DNA of 39,718 nt, taken from NCBI RefSeq assembly GCF_010500245.1, contig NZ_JAAGOX010000019.1:1-39718 (forward strand), given 5' to 3'. The first letter of the stretch is position 1; every line of letters starts with the position of its first letter. The stretch is from Ruegeria sp. PrR005 (GTDB lineage Bacteria; Pseudomonadota; Alphaproteobacteria; Rhodobacterales; Rhodobacteraceae). The notes under the pieces are model-generated. The model did not search any database. It was not told the origin of the DNA and saw only the letters and a list, made by a program, of their open reading frames with translations. This document shows positions 32,801-39,718 of the stretch, one piece after another. The translations under genes were made by a program, and so were the position numbers.

Positions 32801-33979
32801 ATGAAGACCCTGCACCAGTCCCCCACCGACCCGGATTTTGTCCAGAACCCCTATCCGTTCTACGCCCGCGCCCGCGCGGCGGGGCCGCTGTATCTCTGGG
32901 CCGAGTACGGCATGGTCGCGGCCTTTGACCATGCCAGCGTGGCCGCACTCTTGCGCGACCGCCGCTTCGGGCGCGAGCCGCTGACCCCGCTCACCGGCCC
33001 CGATCACCTCGCCCCCTGGCTGATGGTCGAACGCCACTCGCTGCTCGAGGCAGAACCGCCCCGCCACACCCGGCTGCGCGCGCTGGTGATGCGCGCCTTC
33101 ACCTCGCGCGCCATCGCCGATCTGGCCCCGGGGATCGAGGCGCTCTGCCACCGCCTGATCGACGATTTCCCAGCGGGCGAGGTCGACCTGCTCAGCGCCT
33201 ATTGCACCCAGGTGCCGGTGATCACCATCTGCCGCCTGCTGGGCGTGCCCGAGACGATGGCACTGCGGCTTCTGGACTGGTCGCACGCGATGGTGGCGAT
33301 GTACCAGGCCGGCCGCTCGCGCGTCACCGAAGAGGCCGCCGCCCACGCCAGCGCCGAATTCTCTGCCTTCCTGCGCGGCTATATCGACAGCCGCCGCCGC
33401 ACCCCGGGCGACGATCTCATCACCCAGCTGATCGCGGCCGAGGAACAGGGCGAACGGCTGTCCCCCGACGAGCTGATCGCCACCTGCATCCTGCTCCTGA
33501 ACGCCGGGCACGAGGCCACGGTGCATGCGCTCGGCAACGGCATTCGCACGCTGCTCGCCACCGGCACCGGGCCCGAATGGCTGGCCCCCGCCCGTATCGA
33601 CGCCACCATCGAGGAACTGTTGCGCTTCGACCCGCCCCTGCATATGTTCACCCGCTACGCCTATGCCGAGGCCGAGATCGCGGGCCATATCTTTCGCCGC
33701 GGCGATCAGGTGGCGCTGCTGCTCGGGGCCGCCAACCGTGATCCGGCGCTCTGGCCCGATCCCGACCGGTTCGACCCGGCCCGCCCGATCCAGACCAACA
33801 CCAGCTTTGGCGGCGGGCTGCATTTCTGCGTCGGCGCGCCGCTCGCGCGGCTGGAAATGCGCCTCGCCCTGCCGATCCTGTTCGACCGCTGCCCGCATCT
33901 GTGCCTGGCCGAACCGCCGGCCTTCTCAAACAGTTACCACTTCCACGGGCTCAGCGCGCTCCGCGTCCATCCCGCCTGA
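32801..33979 (+). CDS. Cytochrome P450
   Basis: The 392-residue soluble bacterial P450 has all key motifs: I-helix AGHEATV (oxygen activation), K-helix ExxR in EELLRFDPP, and the heme loop FGGGLHFCVGAPLARLE with the Cys ligand (about residue 346). It should hydroxylate an unknown small molecule using ferredoxin-delivered electrons. No ferredoxin gene is beside it; the Fpr-type reductase 4 kb away is a possible but unproven partner. ATG 32801 is chosen because the protein then begins like related P450s; AAGG lies 12-14 bp upstream. It converges with an Lrp gene. Confidence 0.95.
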   Translation: MKTLHQSPTDPDFVQNPYPFYARARAAGPLYLWAEYGMVAAFDHASVAALLRDRRFGREPLTPLTGPDHLAPWLMVERHSLLEAEPPRHTRLRALVMRAFTSRAIADLAPGIEALCHRLIDDFPAGEVDLLSAYCTQVPVITICRLLGVPETMALRLLDWSHAMVAMYQAGRSRVTEEAAAHASAEFSAFLRGYIDSRRRTPGDDLITQLIAAEEQGERLSPDELIATCILLLNAGHEATVHALGNGIRTLLATGTGPEWLAPARIDATIEELLRFDPPLHMFTRYAYAEAEIAGHIFRRGDQVALLLGAANRDPALWPDPDRFDPARPIQTNTSFGGGLHFCVGAPLARLEMRLALPILFDRCPHLCLAEPPAFSNSYHFHGLSALRVHPA

Positions 33980-34055
33980 CCCGCCCCTTCATTTCGCCTG
34001 AAATACTCCGGGGGGAGGCGCCGCAGGCGACGGGGGGCAGCGCCCCCCAACCCGC
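33980..34055. repeat. Intergenic repeat, third copy (inverted), filling a convergent gap
   Basis: This is the reverse complement of the terminal part of the repeats at 17350 and 17667: CCCCTTCATTTCGCC-TGAAATACTCCGG-GGGG, then a GGGGGGCAGCGCCCCCC hairpin. It occupies the whole space between the convergent P450 and Lrp stop codons, so it may end both transcripts. Confidence 0.8.
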
Positions 34056-34517
34056 CTATAGTGGCAGCATGGTTGTCGACTTGATCTCCTCCATTGACAA
34101 CAGGGCTGTCACGTTATGCACCCGCACCTCTGAAATCAGAGCCTGATAGAAGGCGTCATAGGCGCGCGCGTTCTTCACCCGCACTTTCAGGATGTAATCG
34201 ATATCGCCCGCCAGCCGGTGCGCCTCCTGCACCTCGGGGCGGCCCTGCAACGCCTTGAGGAAATCGCGCTGCCATTCCGCCTCGTGCTCCGACGTGCGGA
34301 TCAGGACAAAGAAACAGGCCTCGAACCCCAGCGCCTCGGGGTCCAGAATCACCGTCTGCTGGCCGATCACCCCGGCCGATTTCAGCTTGCGGATTCGATT
34401 CCAGACCGGCGTCTTGGAACTGCCCACCCGGCTGGCGATATCGTCCAGCGACTGGCTGGCGTCGCGTTGCAGCTCCACCAGAATTTTCCGATCGGTTTCA
34501 TCGATGCGCACCGACAT
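34056..34517 (-). CDS. Lrp/AsnC family transcriptional regulator
   Basis: The 153-residue protein has the N-terminal AsnC HTH (IDETDRKILVELQRDASQSLDDIASRVGSS...TPVWNRIRKL) and the C-terminal RAM ligand/oligomer domain (EVQEAHRLAGDIDYILKVRV). Lrp-type proteins bind DNA as multimers and often respond to amino acids. ATG 34517 follows AGGAA. It is divergent from the DUF2849-cys genes, so it may control sulfate assimilation, perhaps through the GGGAAATATTCCC palindrome; this is inference from position. Confidence 0.93.
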   Translation of the reverse strand: MSVRIDETDRKILVELQRDASQSLDDIASRVGSSKTPVWNRIRKLKSAGVIGQQTVILDPEALGFEACFFVLIRTSEHEAEWQRDFLKALQGRPEVQEAHRLAGDIDYILKVRVKNARAYDAFYQALISEVRVHNVTALLSMEEIKSTTMLPL

Positions 34518-34608
34518 TCCTGTTTTCCTTCCAGTTCGAAACAGATGTTCTCTTCCGCAGATACAGCAGAACAAGTTTCCTTATTTGCTCCGCCATCTGG
34601 CTTTGATT

Positions 34609-34627
34609 GGGAAATATTCCCTATATT
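34609..34627 (+). promoter_or_regulatory. Palindrome overlapping a probable cys-operon promoter
   Basis: GGGAA-ATA-TTCCC (34609-34621) is an exact inverted repeat. It abuts TATATT (34622-34627), a good -10 box 29 bp before the DUF2849 start codon. A protein binding here would affect polymerase access; the divergent Lrp-family regulator is the nearest candidate. Confidence 0.5.
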
Positions 34628-34656
34628 GAGACCCAAGTCAAACAGGAGCGAAACCG

Positions 34657-34971
34657 ATGGCCCGCGCATTCACACCCAAGGTGGTCACCGCCAATGACCT
34701 GATCGAAGGCGACGTGATCTATCAGACCGCAGATGACCGCTGGTCGCGCGATCTGACCGAGGCCGAGCTGATCACCGACGAGGCGCATGCCCAGCTGCGT
34801 CTGCTCGACGCCGCGCGGCAGGTGTCGAAAGTGGTCGGCGCCTACCTGGCCGACGTCCGGCCCGGCCCGAACGGGCCCGAGCCGGTTCATTTCCGAGAGG
34901 ATTTCCGCCGCACCGGGCCGTCGAATTACGCCCATGGCAAACAGGAAACCTCTCCGCAGCCCCGGGCCTGA
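34657..34971 (+). CDS. DUF2849 domain protein, first gene of the sulfur operon
   Basis: The 104-residue protein (FTPKVVTANDLIEGDVIYQ..., WSRDLTEAELITD) belongs to the DUF2849 family, which is regularly found immediately before the sulfite reductase gene in Alphaproteobacteria. It has no membrane segment, and no cysteine that could act in catalysis. AACAGGAGCG is the ribosome-binding site. The sulfite reductase gene follows after 59 bp. It may support sulfite reductase assembly or activity, but I know of no demonstrated function. Confidence 0.88.
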   Translation: MARAFTPKVVTANDLIEGDVIYQTADDRWSRDLTEAELITDEAHAQLRLLDAARQVSKVVGAYLADVRPGPNGPEPVHFREDFRRTGPSNYAHGKQETSPQPRA

Positions 34972-35030
34972 GCACCAGTCCCACCCCTCTAAAGGCCCCG
35001 GTTCCGGGGCTGCACCAAGGACAGCCAGAC

Positions 35031-36695
35031 ATGTATCGCTACTCCGAATTCGACACCGCCTTTCTCGCCGCGCGCAACGCCCAGTTCCGCGCCCAGGTTG
35101 AGCGCCGCATCGACGGTTCGCTGACCGAGGACGAGTTCAAGCCGCTGCGCCTGATGAACGGGCTCTACCTGCAACTGCACGCCTACATGCTGCGGGTGGC
35201 GATCCCCTATGGCACGCTGAACAGCGCCCAGATGCGCAAACTGGCCTATCTGGCCGAGACCTGGGACAAGGGATACGGCCATTTCACCACCCGCCAGAAC
35301 ATCCAGTACAACTGGCCCAAGCTCAGCGACGTGCCCGACATGCTCGACGCGCTGGCCGAGGTCGGGCTGCATGCGATCCAGACCAGCGGCAACACCATCC
35401 GCAACGTGACCGCCGACCATTTCGCCGGGGCCGCCGCCGACGAGGTGGCCGACCCCCGGCCCTATGCCGAACTGCTGCGGCAATGGTCGACCGACCACCC
35501 CGAGTTCCAGTTCATGCCGCGCAAGTTCAAGATCGCTATCACCGGGTCGGCCAATGACCGCGCGGTGATCAAGGCGCATGACATCGGCCTGCAACTGGTG
35601 ACGCGCGACGGCGTGCTGGGCGCCCGCGTCATCGTCGGTGGCGGCCTGGGCCGCACGCCGATGATCGGACAGGAGCTGAGCCCCTTTGTCGCCTTCGACG
35701 ATCTGCTTGCCTATCTCGAAGCAACGGTCTCGGTCTGGAACCAGATCGGGCGGCGCGACAACAAGTACAAGGCGCGGATCAAGATCACCGTTTTCGAACA
35801 TGGCATCGACGCGATCCGGGCCAAGGTCAACGAACGGTTCATCAAGGTGCGTGGCCAGTTCAAGGGTGCCGACATGGCGCTGCTGGACCGGATCAAGGCA
35901 CATTTCGCACCGCCGGAGTTTGTACAAAACGGTCAATCCGGCTTCGAAGAGGCGTACAAAACGGACAATATCTTCCGCTCCTGGGTCGATACCAACATCG
36001 CCGCGCACAAGCGCGAGGACCACGCCATCGTCACCATCTCGCTCAAGGCGCATGGCGCCACGCCGGGCGACGCCACGGCGGAGCAGATGCGGGTGATGGC
36101 GGATCTGGCCGAGCGCTATGCTTATGACGAGCTGCGCATCAGCCACGAACAGAACGTGATCCTGCCGCATGTGCCGCGCGCGCATCTGCATGCGATCTTC
36201 AAGGCACTTCAGGAAAACGGCCTAAGCACCGCAAATATCGGACTTATCAGCGATATCATTGCCTGCCCCGGGATGGATTACTGCGCCCTGGCGACGGCCC
36301 GCTCGATCCCCGTGGCGCAGGAGATTGCGACCCGGTTCGAAGAGCTGAAGTTGGAGCATGAGATCGGCGCGCTCAAGATCAAGATCTCGGGCTGCATCAA
36401 CGCCTGCGGCCACCACCATGTGGGCCATATCGGGATCCTGGGCCTCGACCGTGCAGGTGTCGAGAACTACCAGATCACGCTCGGCGGCGACGCCACCGAA
36501 ACCGCCGCCATCGGCGAGCGGACCGGCCCCGGCTTTGCCTATGACCAGATCGTGCCCGCCATCGAGCGGATCGTGGAAACCTATCTGGATCAAAGGCTTG
36601 ACCGCGAGGAGAGCTTTATCGACACCTATCGCAGGGTTGGCATGGCGCCGTTCAAGGCGGCGCTGTATCCCGAGGCCCGCGCCGATGCCGCTTGA
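35031..36695 (+). CDS. cysI: Sulfite reductase hemoprotein (siroheme, [4Fe-4S])
   Basis: The 554-residue enzyme should reduce sulfite to sulfide. The [4Fe-4S]-siroheme cysteines are in ACPGMDYC (about C412, C418) and GCINACGHHH (about C455, C459), the CX5C...CX3C pattern of sulfite and nitrite reductases. The duplicated ferredoxin-like half-domains and siroheme-contact residues (HFTTRQNIQYNW, KFKIAITGS) are also visible. Neighbouring cysH fixes the role as assimilatory sulfur metabolism over nitrite reduction. Codons around residues 298-314 are made of a 50-bp repeat also found upstream of the HIT gene. The stop overlaps cysH by 11 bp. Confidence 0.93.
   Translation: MYRYSEFDTAFLAARNAQFRAQVERRIDGSLTEDEFKPLRLMNGLYLQLHAYMLRVAIPYGTLNSAQMRKLAYLAETWDKGYGHFTTRQNIQYNWPKLSDVPDMLDALAEVGLHAIQTSGNTIRNVTADHFAGAAADEVADPRPYAELLRQWSTDHPEFQFMPRKFKIAITGSANDRAVIKAHDIGLQLVTRDGVLGARVIVGGGLGRTPMIGQELSPFVAFDDLLAYLEATVSVWNQIGRRDNKYKARIKITVFEHGIDAIRAKVNERFIKVRGQFKGADMALLDRIKAHFAPPEFVQNGQSGFEEAYKTDNIFRSWVDTNIAAHKREDHAIVTISLKAHGATPGDATAEQMRVMADLAERYAYDELRISHEQNVILPHVPRAHLHAIFKALQENGLSTANIGLISDIIACPGMDYCALATARSIPVAQEIATRFEELKLEHEIGALKIKISGCINACGHHHVGHIGILGLDRAGVENYQITLGGDATETAAIGERTGPGFAYDQIVPAIERIVETYLDQRLDREESFIDTYRRVGMAPFKAALYPEARADAA
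35922..35971 (+). repeat. 50-bp two-box repeat, copy inside cysI
   Basis: GTACAAAACGG occurs at 35922 and 35954, 32 bp apart, as in the intergenic copy at 13412-13461. The repeat stays in frame and encodes the surface-like linker VQNGQSGFEEAYKTDNI between the two half-domains, with no stop codon. Confidence 0.7.
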
Positions 36696-37446
36696 CGAGA
36701 TCCAGACCGAACTGGGCCGCGACCGGAGCGTTCTGACGCAGAAGGTCGCGGCGCTCAACGCCCGCTACAAGCATCACAGCGCCACCGATGTCATGCACGG
36801 GGCGCTGCGCGAGGCGGGCAATATCGCGCTGGTGTCCAGCTTTGGCGCGGAATCGGTGGTTCTGCTGCACATGGCGGCGGTGATCGACCGGCAGGTGCCG
36901 GTATTGTTCATCGACACTCAGATGTTATTCGCGGAAACCCTTGTTTATCAACAGGAAGTCAGCGAACGGCTGGGGCTGCGCAATGTCCATGTGATCCGCG
37001 CCGATGCCGATGACGTGGCCCGCGATGACCCCTATGGCGCGTTGCGCCTGCGCGACACCGATGCCTGCTGCACCCTGCGCAAGACGATCCCTCTGCAACG
37101 GGCGCTGGCGGGTTATGACGGCTGGATCACCGGGCGCAAGCGGTTCCAGGCGGGCACCCGCGCCGCGCTCGACTTCTTCGAGGTCGAGGACGGCACCGGC
37201 CGGATCAAGGTCAACCCGCTGGCCCATTGGGCACCCGAAGACGTGCGCGCCTATATGGAGGAAAACCGCCTGCCCCGGCATCCGCTGGTGGCACAGGGAT
37301 ACCCCTCGATCGGCTGCGCGCCCTGCACCTCGCCGGTGGCGCCCGGAGAAGACCCGCGCGCCGGACGCTGGCGCAACCAGACCAAGGAAGAATGCGGCAT
37401 CCATTTCATCGACGGAAAGATGGTCCGCAGCGGAGAAAAGACATGA
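36685..37446 (+). CDS. cysH: Adenylyl-sulfate (APS) reductase CysH
   Basis: The 253-residue protein reduces activated sulfate to sulfite with thioredoxin. The PP-loop nucleotide site is SSFGAESVVLLHM. The iron-sulfur cysteines of APS-type enzymes are present: CC at about 128-129 (DACCTLRK) and CAPC at about 211-214. The C-terminal catalytic cysteine lies in ECGIHF. The presence of the four cluster cysteines favours APS over PAPS as substrate. The start lies inside the cysI 3' end and the stop overlaps the DUF934 start by 4 bp, so translation is coupled. Confidence 0.95.
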   Translation: MPLDEIQTELGRDRSVLTQKVAALNARYKHHSATDVMHGALREAGNIALVSSFGAESVVLLHMAAVIDRQVPVLFIDTQMLFAETLVYQQEVSERLGLRNVHVIRADADDVARDDPYGALRLRDTDACCTLRKTIPLQRALAGYDGWITGRKRFQAGTRAALDFFEVEDGTGRIKVNPLAHWAPEDVRAYMEENRLPRHPLVAQGYPSIGCAPCTSPVAPGEDPRAGRWRNQTKEECGIHFIDGKMVRSGEKT

Positions 37447-37850
37447 CTGTACTCGTGACCGACCAGGGCTTTCAGCCCGACGACTGGACCGACGGATTCA
37501 CCGCACTGGGCGATGTGGCCAATGATGTGGTGGCGCTGGACGTGCCCGCCGATGCCGACCCCGACGCACTTGCCGCGCGGCTGGCACGGGTGCGCATGGT
37601 GCGGGTGGACTTCCCGTCCTTCGCCGACGGGCGCGGGTTCACCATCGCGCGCACCCTGCGCCTGCACGGCTATACCGGTCGGCTGCGGGCCAAGGGCCAT
37701 GTGCTGGCCGACCAATACGCCATGGCCCGCCGCGCCGGATTTGACGAGGTCGAGATCGACGCGGCCCTGGCCGCGCGCCAGCCCGAGGAACAGTGGCAGG
37801 CCCGCGCCGACTGGCAGGCGCACGACTATCAGGCCCGGCTGCGCGGCTGA
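37443..37850 (+). CDS. DUF934 domain protein of the sulfate-reduction operon
   Basis: The 135-residue protein has the DUF934 pattern: VRVDFPSFADGRGFTIARTLR, GYTGRLRAKGHVLADQY and MARRAGFDEVEID. Genes of this family sit next to cysH and cysI in many Proteobacteria. An earlier suggestion in such operons is help with sulfite reductase or siroheme function, but I can give no proven role. It overlaps cysH (ATGA) and is followed by a terminator, which closes the operon. Confidence 0.88.
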   Translation: MTVLVTDQGFQPDDWTDGFTALGDVANDVVALDVPADADPDALAARLARVRMVRVDFPSFADGRGFTIARTLRLHGYTGRLRAKGHVLADQYAMARRAGFDEVEIDAALAARQPEEQWQARADWQAHDYQARLRG

Positions 37851-37877
37851 TTACCCCACTTCATTCGTGTACTAACA

Positions 37878-37900
37878 AAAAGGGGAGACAATCCCCTTTT
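37878..37900 (+). terminator. Terminator of the cys operon
   Basis: AAAAGGGG and CCCCTTTT form a perfect 8-bp stem with a 7-nt loop; the T-run is part of the right arm. It lies 27 bp after the DUF934 stop and can work in both directions. Confidence 0.8.
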
Positions 37901-37958
37901 CATGATGTATGTCAAAGACTAGAGAGAGGCGCCGGATTACCGCACCGGTGACGTAACA

Positions 37959-38792
37959 ATGACCGAGATGAGACCCGTGACCGAAGCCGCCGCCATCAAG
38001 GCCCCCACCCTGCCCGACGCCCAGACCGTAACGCAAGTGAAACACTGGACCGACCGGCTGTTCTCGTTCCGTGTCACGCGCCCCGCCAGCTTGCGGTTCC
38101 GTTCGGGCGAGTTCGTGATGATCGGCCTTCTGGGGGACAACGGAAAGCCGCTTTTGCGCGCCTATTCCATCGCCTCGCCCGCCTGGGACGAGGAGCTGGA
38201 ATTCTACTCGATCAAGGTGCAGGACGGCCCGCTGACCTCGAAGCTTCAGCACATCCAGCCCGGCGACCAGATCATCCTGCGGCCCAAGCCCGTTGGTACA
38301 CTGGTGCATGACGCGCTGTTGCCCGGCAAGCGCATCTGGTTCTTTGCCACCGGCACCGGCTTTGCCCCCTTTGCCTCGCTGCTGCGCGAGCCGCAGACCT
38401 ATGAGGATTACGACGAGGTCATCATCACCCATACCTGCCGCGAGGTGGCGGAACTGGAATACGGCCGCCAGCTGATCGAGGAGATCCGCCAGGACGAGCT
38501 TCTGGCCGAGCTGATGGGCGAGGGCTTTGCCGACAAGATCCGCTATTACCCCACCACCACCCGAGAACAGAGCCCGCGCATGGGCCGCATCACCGAACTG
38601 CTCAAGGACGGCACTGTATTCGCCGATCTCGGAATCGAGGGTGGAATCAAGCCGGAAACCGACCGGGCGATGGTCTGCGGCAGCCTGGCCTTTAACCATG
38701 ACATCAAGGCGATCCTCGAAGAGTTCGGCCTGACCGAAGGCGCCAATTCCGACCCGCGCGAGTTCGTGATCGAAAAAGCCTTTGTCGGGTGA
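37959..38792 (+). CDS. fpr: Ferredoxin/flavodoxin-NADP+ reductase
   Basis: The 277-residue FAD enzyme moves electrons between NADPH and ferredoxin or flavodoxin. The FAD site shows LLRAYSIAS (RxYS motif) and the phosphate region PLTSKLQHIQPGD; the NADP site has FFATGTGFAPFASLLR; the C-terminus carries MVCGSLAFNHDIK and ends EFVIEKAFVG, as in the bacterial Fpr group. ATG 37959 is used; there is no strong ribosome-binding site upstream. It lies just after the cys terminator, so it may be regulated separately while supplying electrons for CysI. Confidence 0.93.
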   Translation: MTEMRPVTEAAAIKAPTLPDAQTVTQVKHWTDRLFSFRVTRPASLRFRSGEFVMIGLLGDNGKPLLRAYSIASPAWDEELEFYSIKVQDGPLTSKLQHIQPGDQIILRPKPVGTLVHDALLPGKRIWFFATGTGFAPFASLLREPQTYEDYDEVIITHTCREVAELEYGRQLIEEIRQDELLAELMGEGFADKIRYYPTTTREQSPRMGRITELLKDGTVFADLGIEGGIKPETDRAMVCGSLAFNHDIKAILEEFGLTEGANSDPREFVIEKAFVG

Positions 38793-38796
38793 CCCG

Positions 38797-38821
38797 GGGA
38801 CCGGGCCACGGGCCCGGTTCC
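38797..38821 (+). terminator. GC-rich stem-loop downstream of fpr
   Basis: GGGACCGGGCC and GGCCCGGTTCC pair at 10 of 11 positions plus one G-U, with loop ACG, starting 4 bp after the stop. The following sequence is only moderately T-rich (GATTGATGGGCTGTTTT). Confidence 0.55.
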
Positions 38822-38922
38822 GATTGATGGGCTGTTTTCCCGGGTTCCTTGGTGGAAGCCGCTTGAAAGACTGTGCAGGCCAGTCTATTTTCCAGCCTCG
38901 AATTTCTGCTAACAACAAAGGA

Positions 38923-38930
38923 ATGTTCCC

Positions 38931-38934
<4 letters not shown>
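38923..38934 (+). promoter_or_regulatory. Three-codon mini-ORF overlapping the infC start
   Basis: ATG TTC CCA TAG (38923-38934) ends within the proposed infC start codon ATA (38931-38933). AAAGGA stands just upstream, better spaced for the infC start than for the mini-ORF. It could affect initiation at the weak start by termination and restart; unproven. Confidence 0.4.
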
Positions 38935-39479
<545 letters not shown>

Positions 39480-39500
39480 GCCGTCTCAACTGAACATGTC

Positions 39501-39535
39501 GAAACCCTGCCCGTTGGGCAGGGTTTCCTTGTTTC
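39501..39535 (+). terminator. Terminator of infC
   Basis: GAAACCCTGCCC and GGGCAGGGTTTC form a perfect 12-bp stem with loop GTT, followed by CTTGTTTC. It starts 22 bp after the infC stop. Confidence 0.88.
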
Positions 39536-39566
39536 TACGAGTGGCAAACCAACGTGGTCGCGCGTC

Positions 39567-39617
39567 CAAAATTTCAGATGAAATTTTGTGACCAGAGTTT
39601 GCGACTGCAAACTCTGG
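39567..39617. repeat. Two tandem perfect hairpins
   Basis: Arms CAAAATTTCA/TGAAATTTTG (39567-39588, 2-nt spacer) are followed after 3 bp by arms CCAGAGTTTGC/GCAAACTCTGG (39592-39617, loop GACT). Both stems are exact. They look like a palindromic intergenic repeat. The rest of the window (39618-39718) has no feature I can support. Confidence 0.75.
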
Positions 39618-39718
39618 GGCCGGTGCATTTGTAGTCGGCTGCGCTTTACGCCGCCGCTATTACGGCGCGTTTTGTCATGACGTTGACGAGGTGTGCGCGG
39701 TATGGTTTTGAGCCGTGC

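Overview
The window is high-GC alphaproteobacterial DNA, most likely from the Roseobacter group of the Rhodobacteraceae (Ruegeria-like). This rests on the riboflavin cluster with ribBX and nusB, the DUF2849-cysI-cysH-DUF934 sulfur operon, the dctB-dctD-dctPQM layout and the codon usage. I made no database comparison.

Region 1 (1 to about 8307) is an accessory island ending at a tRNA-Leu(GAG) gene. It holds the tip of an IS21-like element that has cut an AAA ATPase gene short, an RNase HI, a ParB-like nuclease-domain protein, a serine recombinase followed by a decayed copy of its C-terminal domain, a cluster of recombinase-site-like dyads, a single-chain MmeI-like restriction-methylation enzyme and a tyrosine integrase facing the tRNA 3' end. 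The RNase HI and ParB-like genes share an almost identical 5' leader.

Region 2 (8308-15100) is chromosomal: tRNA-Leu, a DsbA-like FrnE protein, LipB, a LuxR-type regulator fused to an alpha/beta-hydrolase domain that lacks catalytic residues, a CDF metal exporter, a HIT protein, a small membrane protein and a second, divergent LuxR regulator.

Region 3 (15101-19030) is a riboflavin operon on the minus strand, in transcription order ribE, an unknown gene, ribBX, ribH, nusB. A 620-bp gap inside it carries two copies of a long direct repeat. Region 4 (19031-23733) holds three capsule genes: two Kdo-transferase-type proteins (KpsS, KpsC) flanking an outer-membrane polysaccharide export lipoprotein.

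Region 5 (23734-26235) has sufT, an A-type Fe-S carrier gene, tpiA and a GNAT acetyltransferase. Region 6 (26236-32752) is a C4-dicarboxylate TRAP transporter (dctPQM) with its two-component system dctBD. Two palindromes upstream of dctP look like DctD sites, but the DctD AAA+ domain lacks the Walker A lysine and the GAFTGA loop, so a sigma-70-type mechanism is more likely than sigma-54. Region 7 (32801-34517) has a cytochrome P450 convergent with an Lrp/AsnC regulator; the gap between them is filled by a copy of the intergenic repeat seen in region 3.

Region 8 (34518-38825) is assimilatory sulfate reduction: DUF2849, sulfite reductase, APS reductase, DUF934, then a ferredoxin/flavodoxin-NADP reductase that could supply electrons. 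Region 9 is infC, with an apparent ATA start, its terminator and two tandem perfect hairpins.

The observations I rate highest are the LuxR/dead-hydrolase fusion, the degenerate DctD with intact palindromic sites, a 50-bp repeat found both upstream of the HIT gene and in frame inside cysI, the shared leader of the island's rnhA and parB-like genes, and a three-codon mini-ORF overlapping the infC start.
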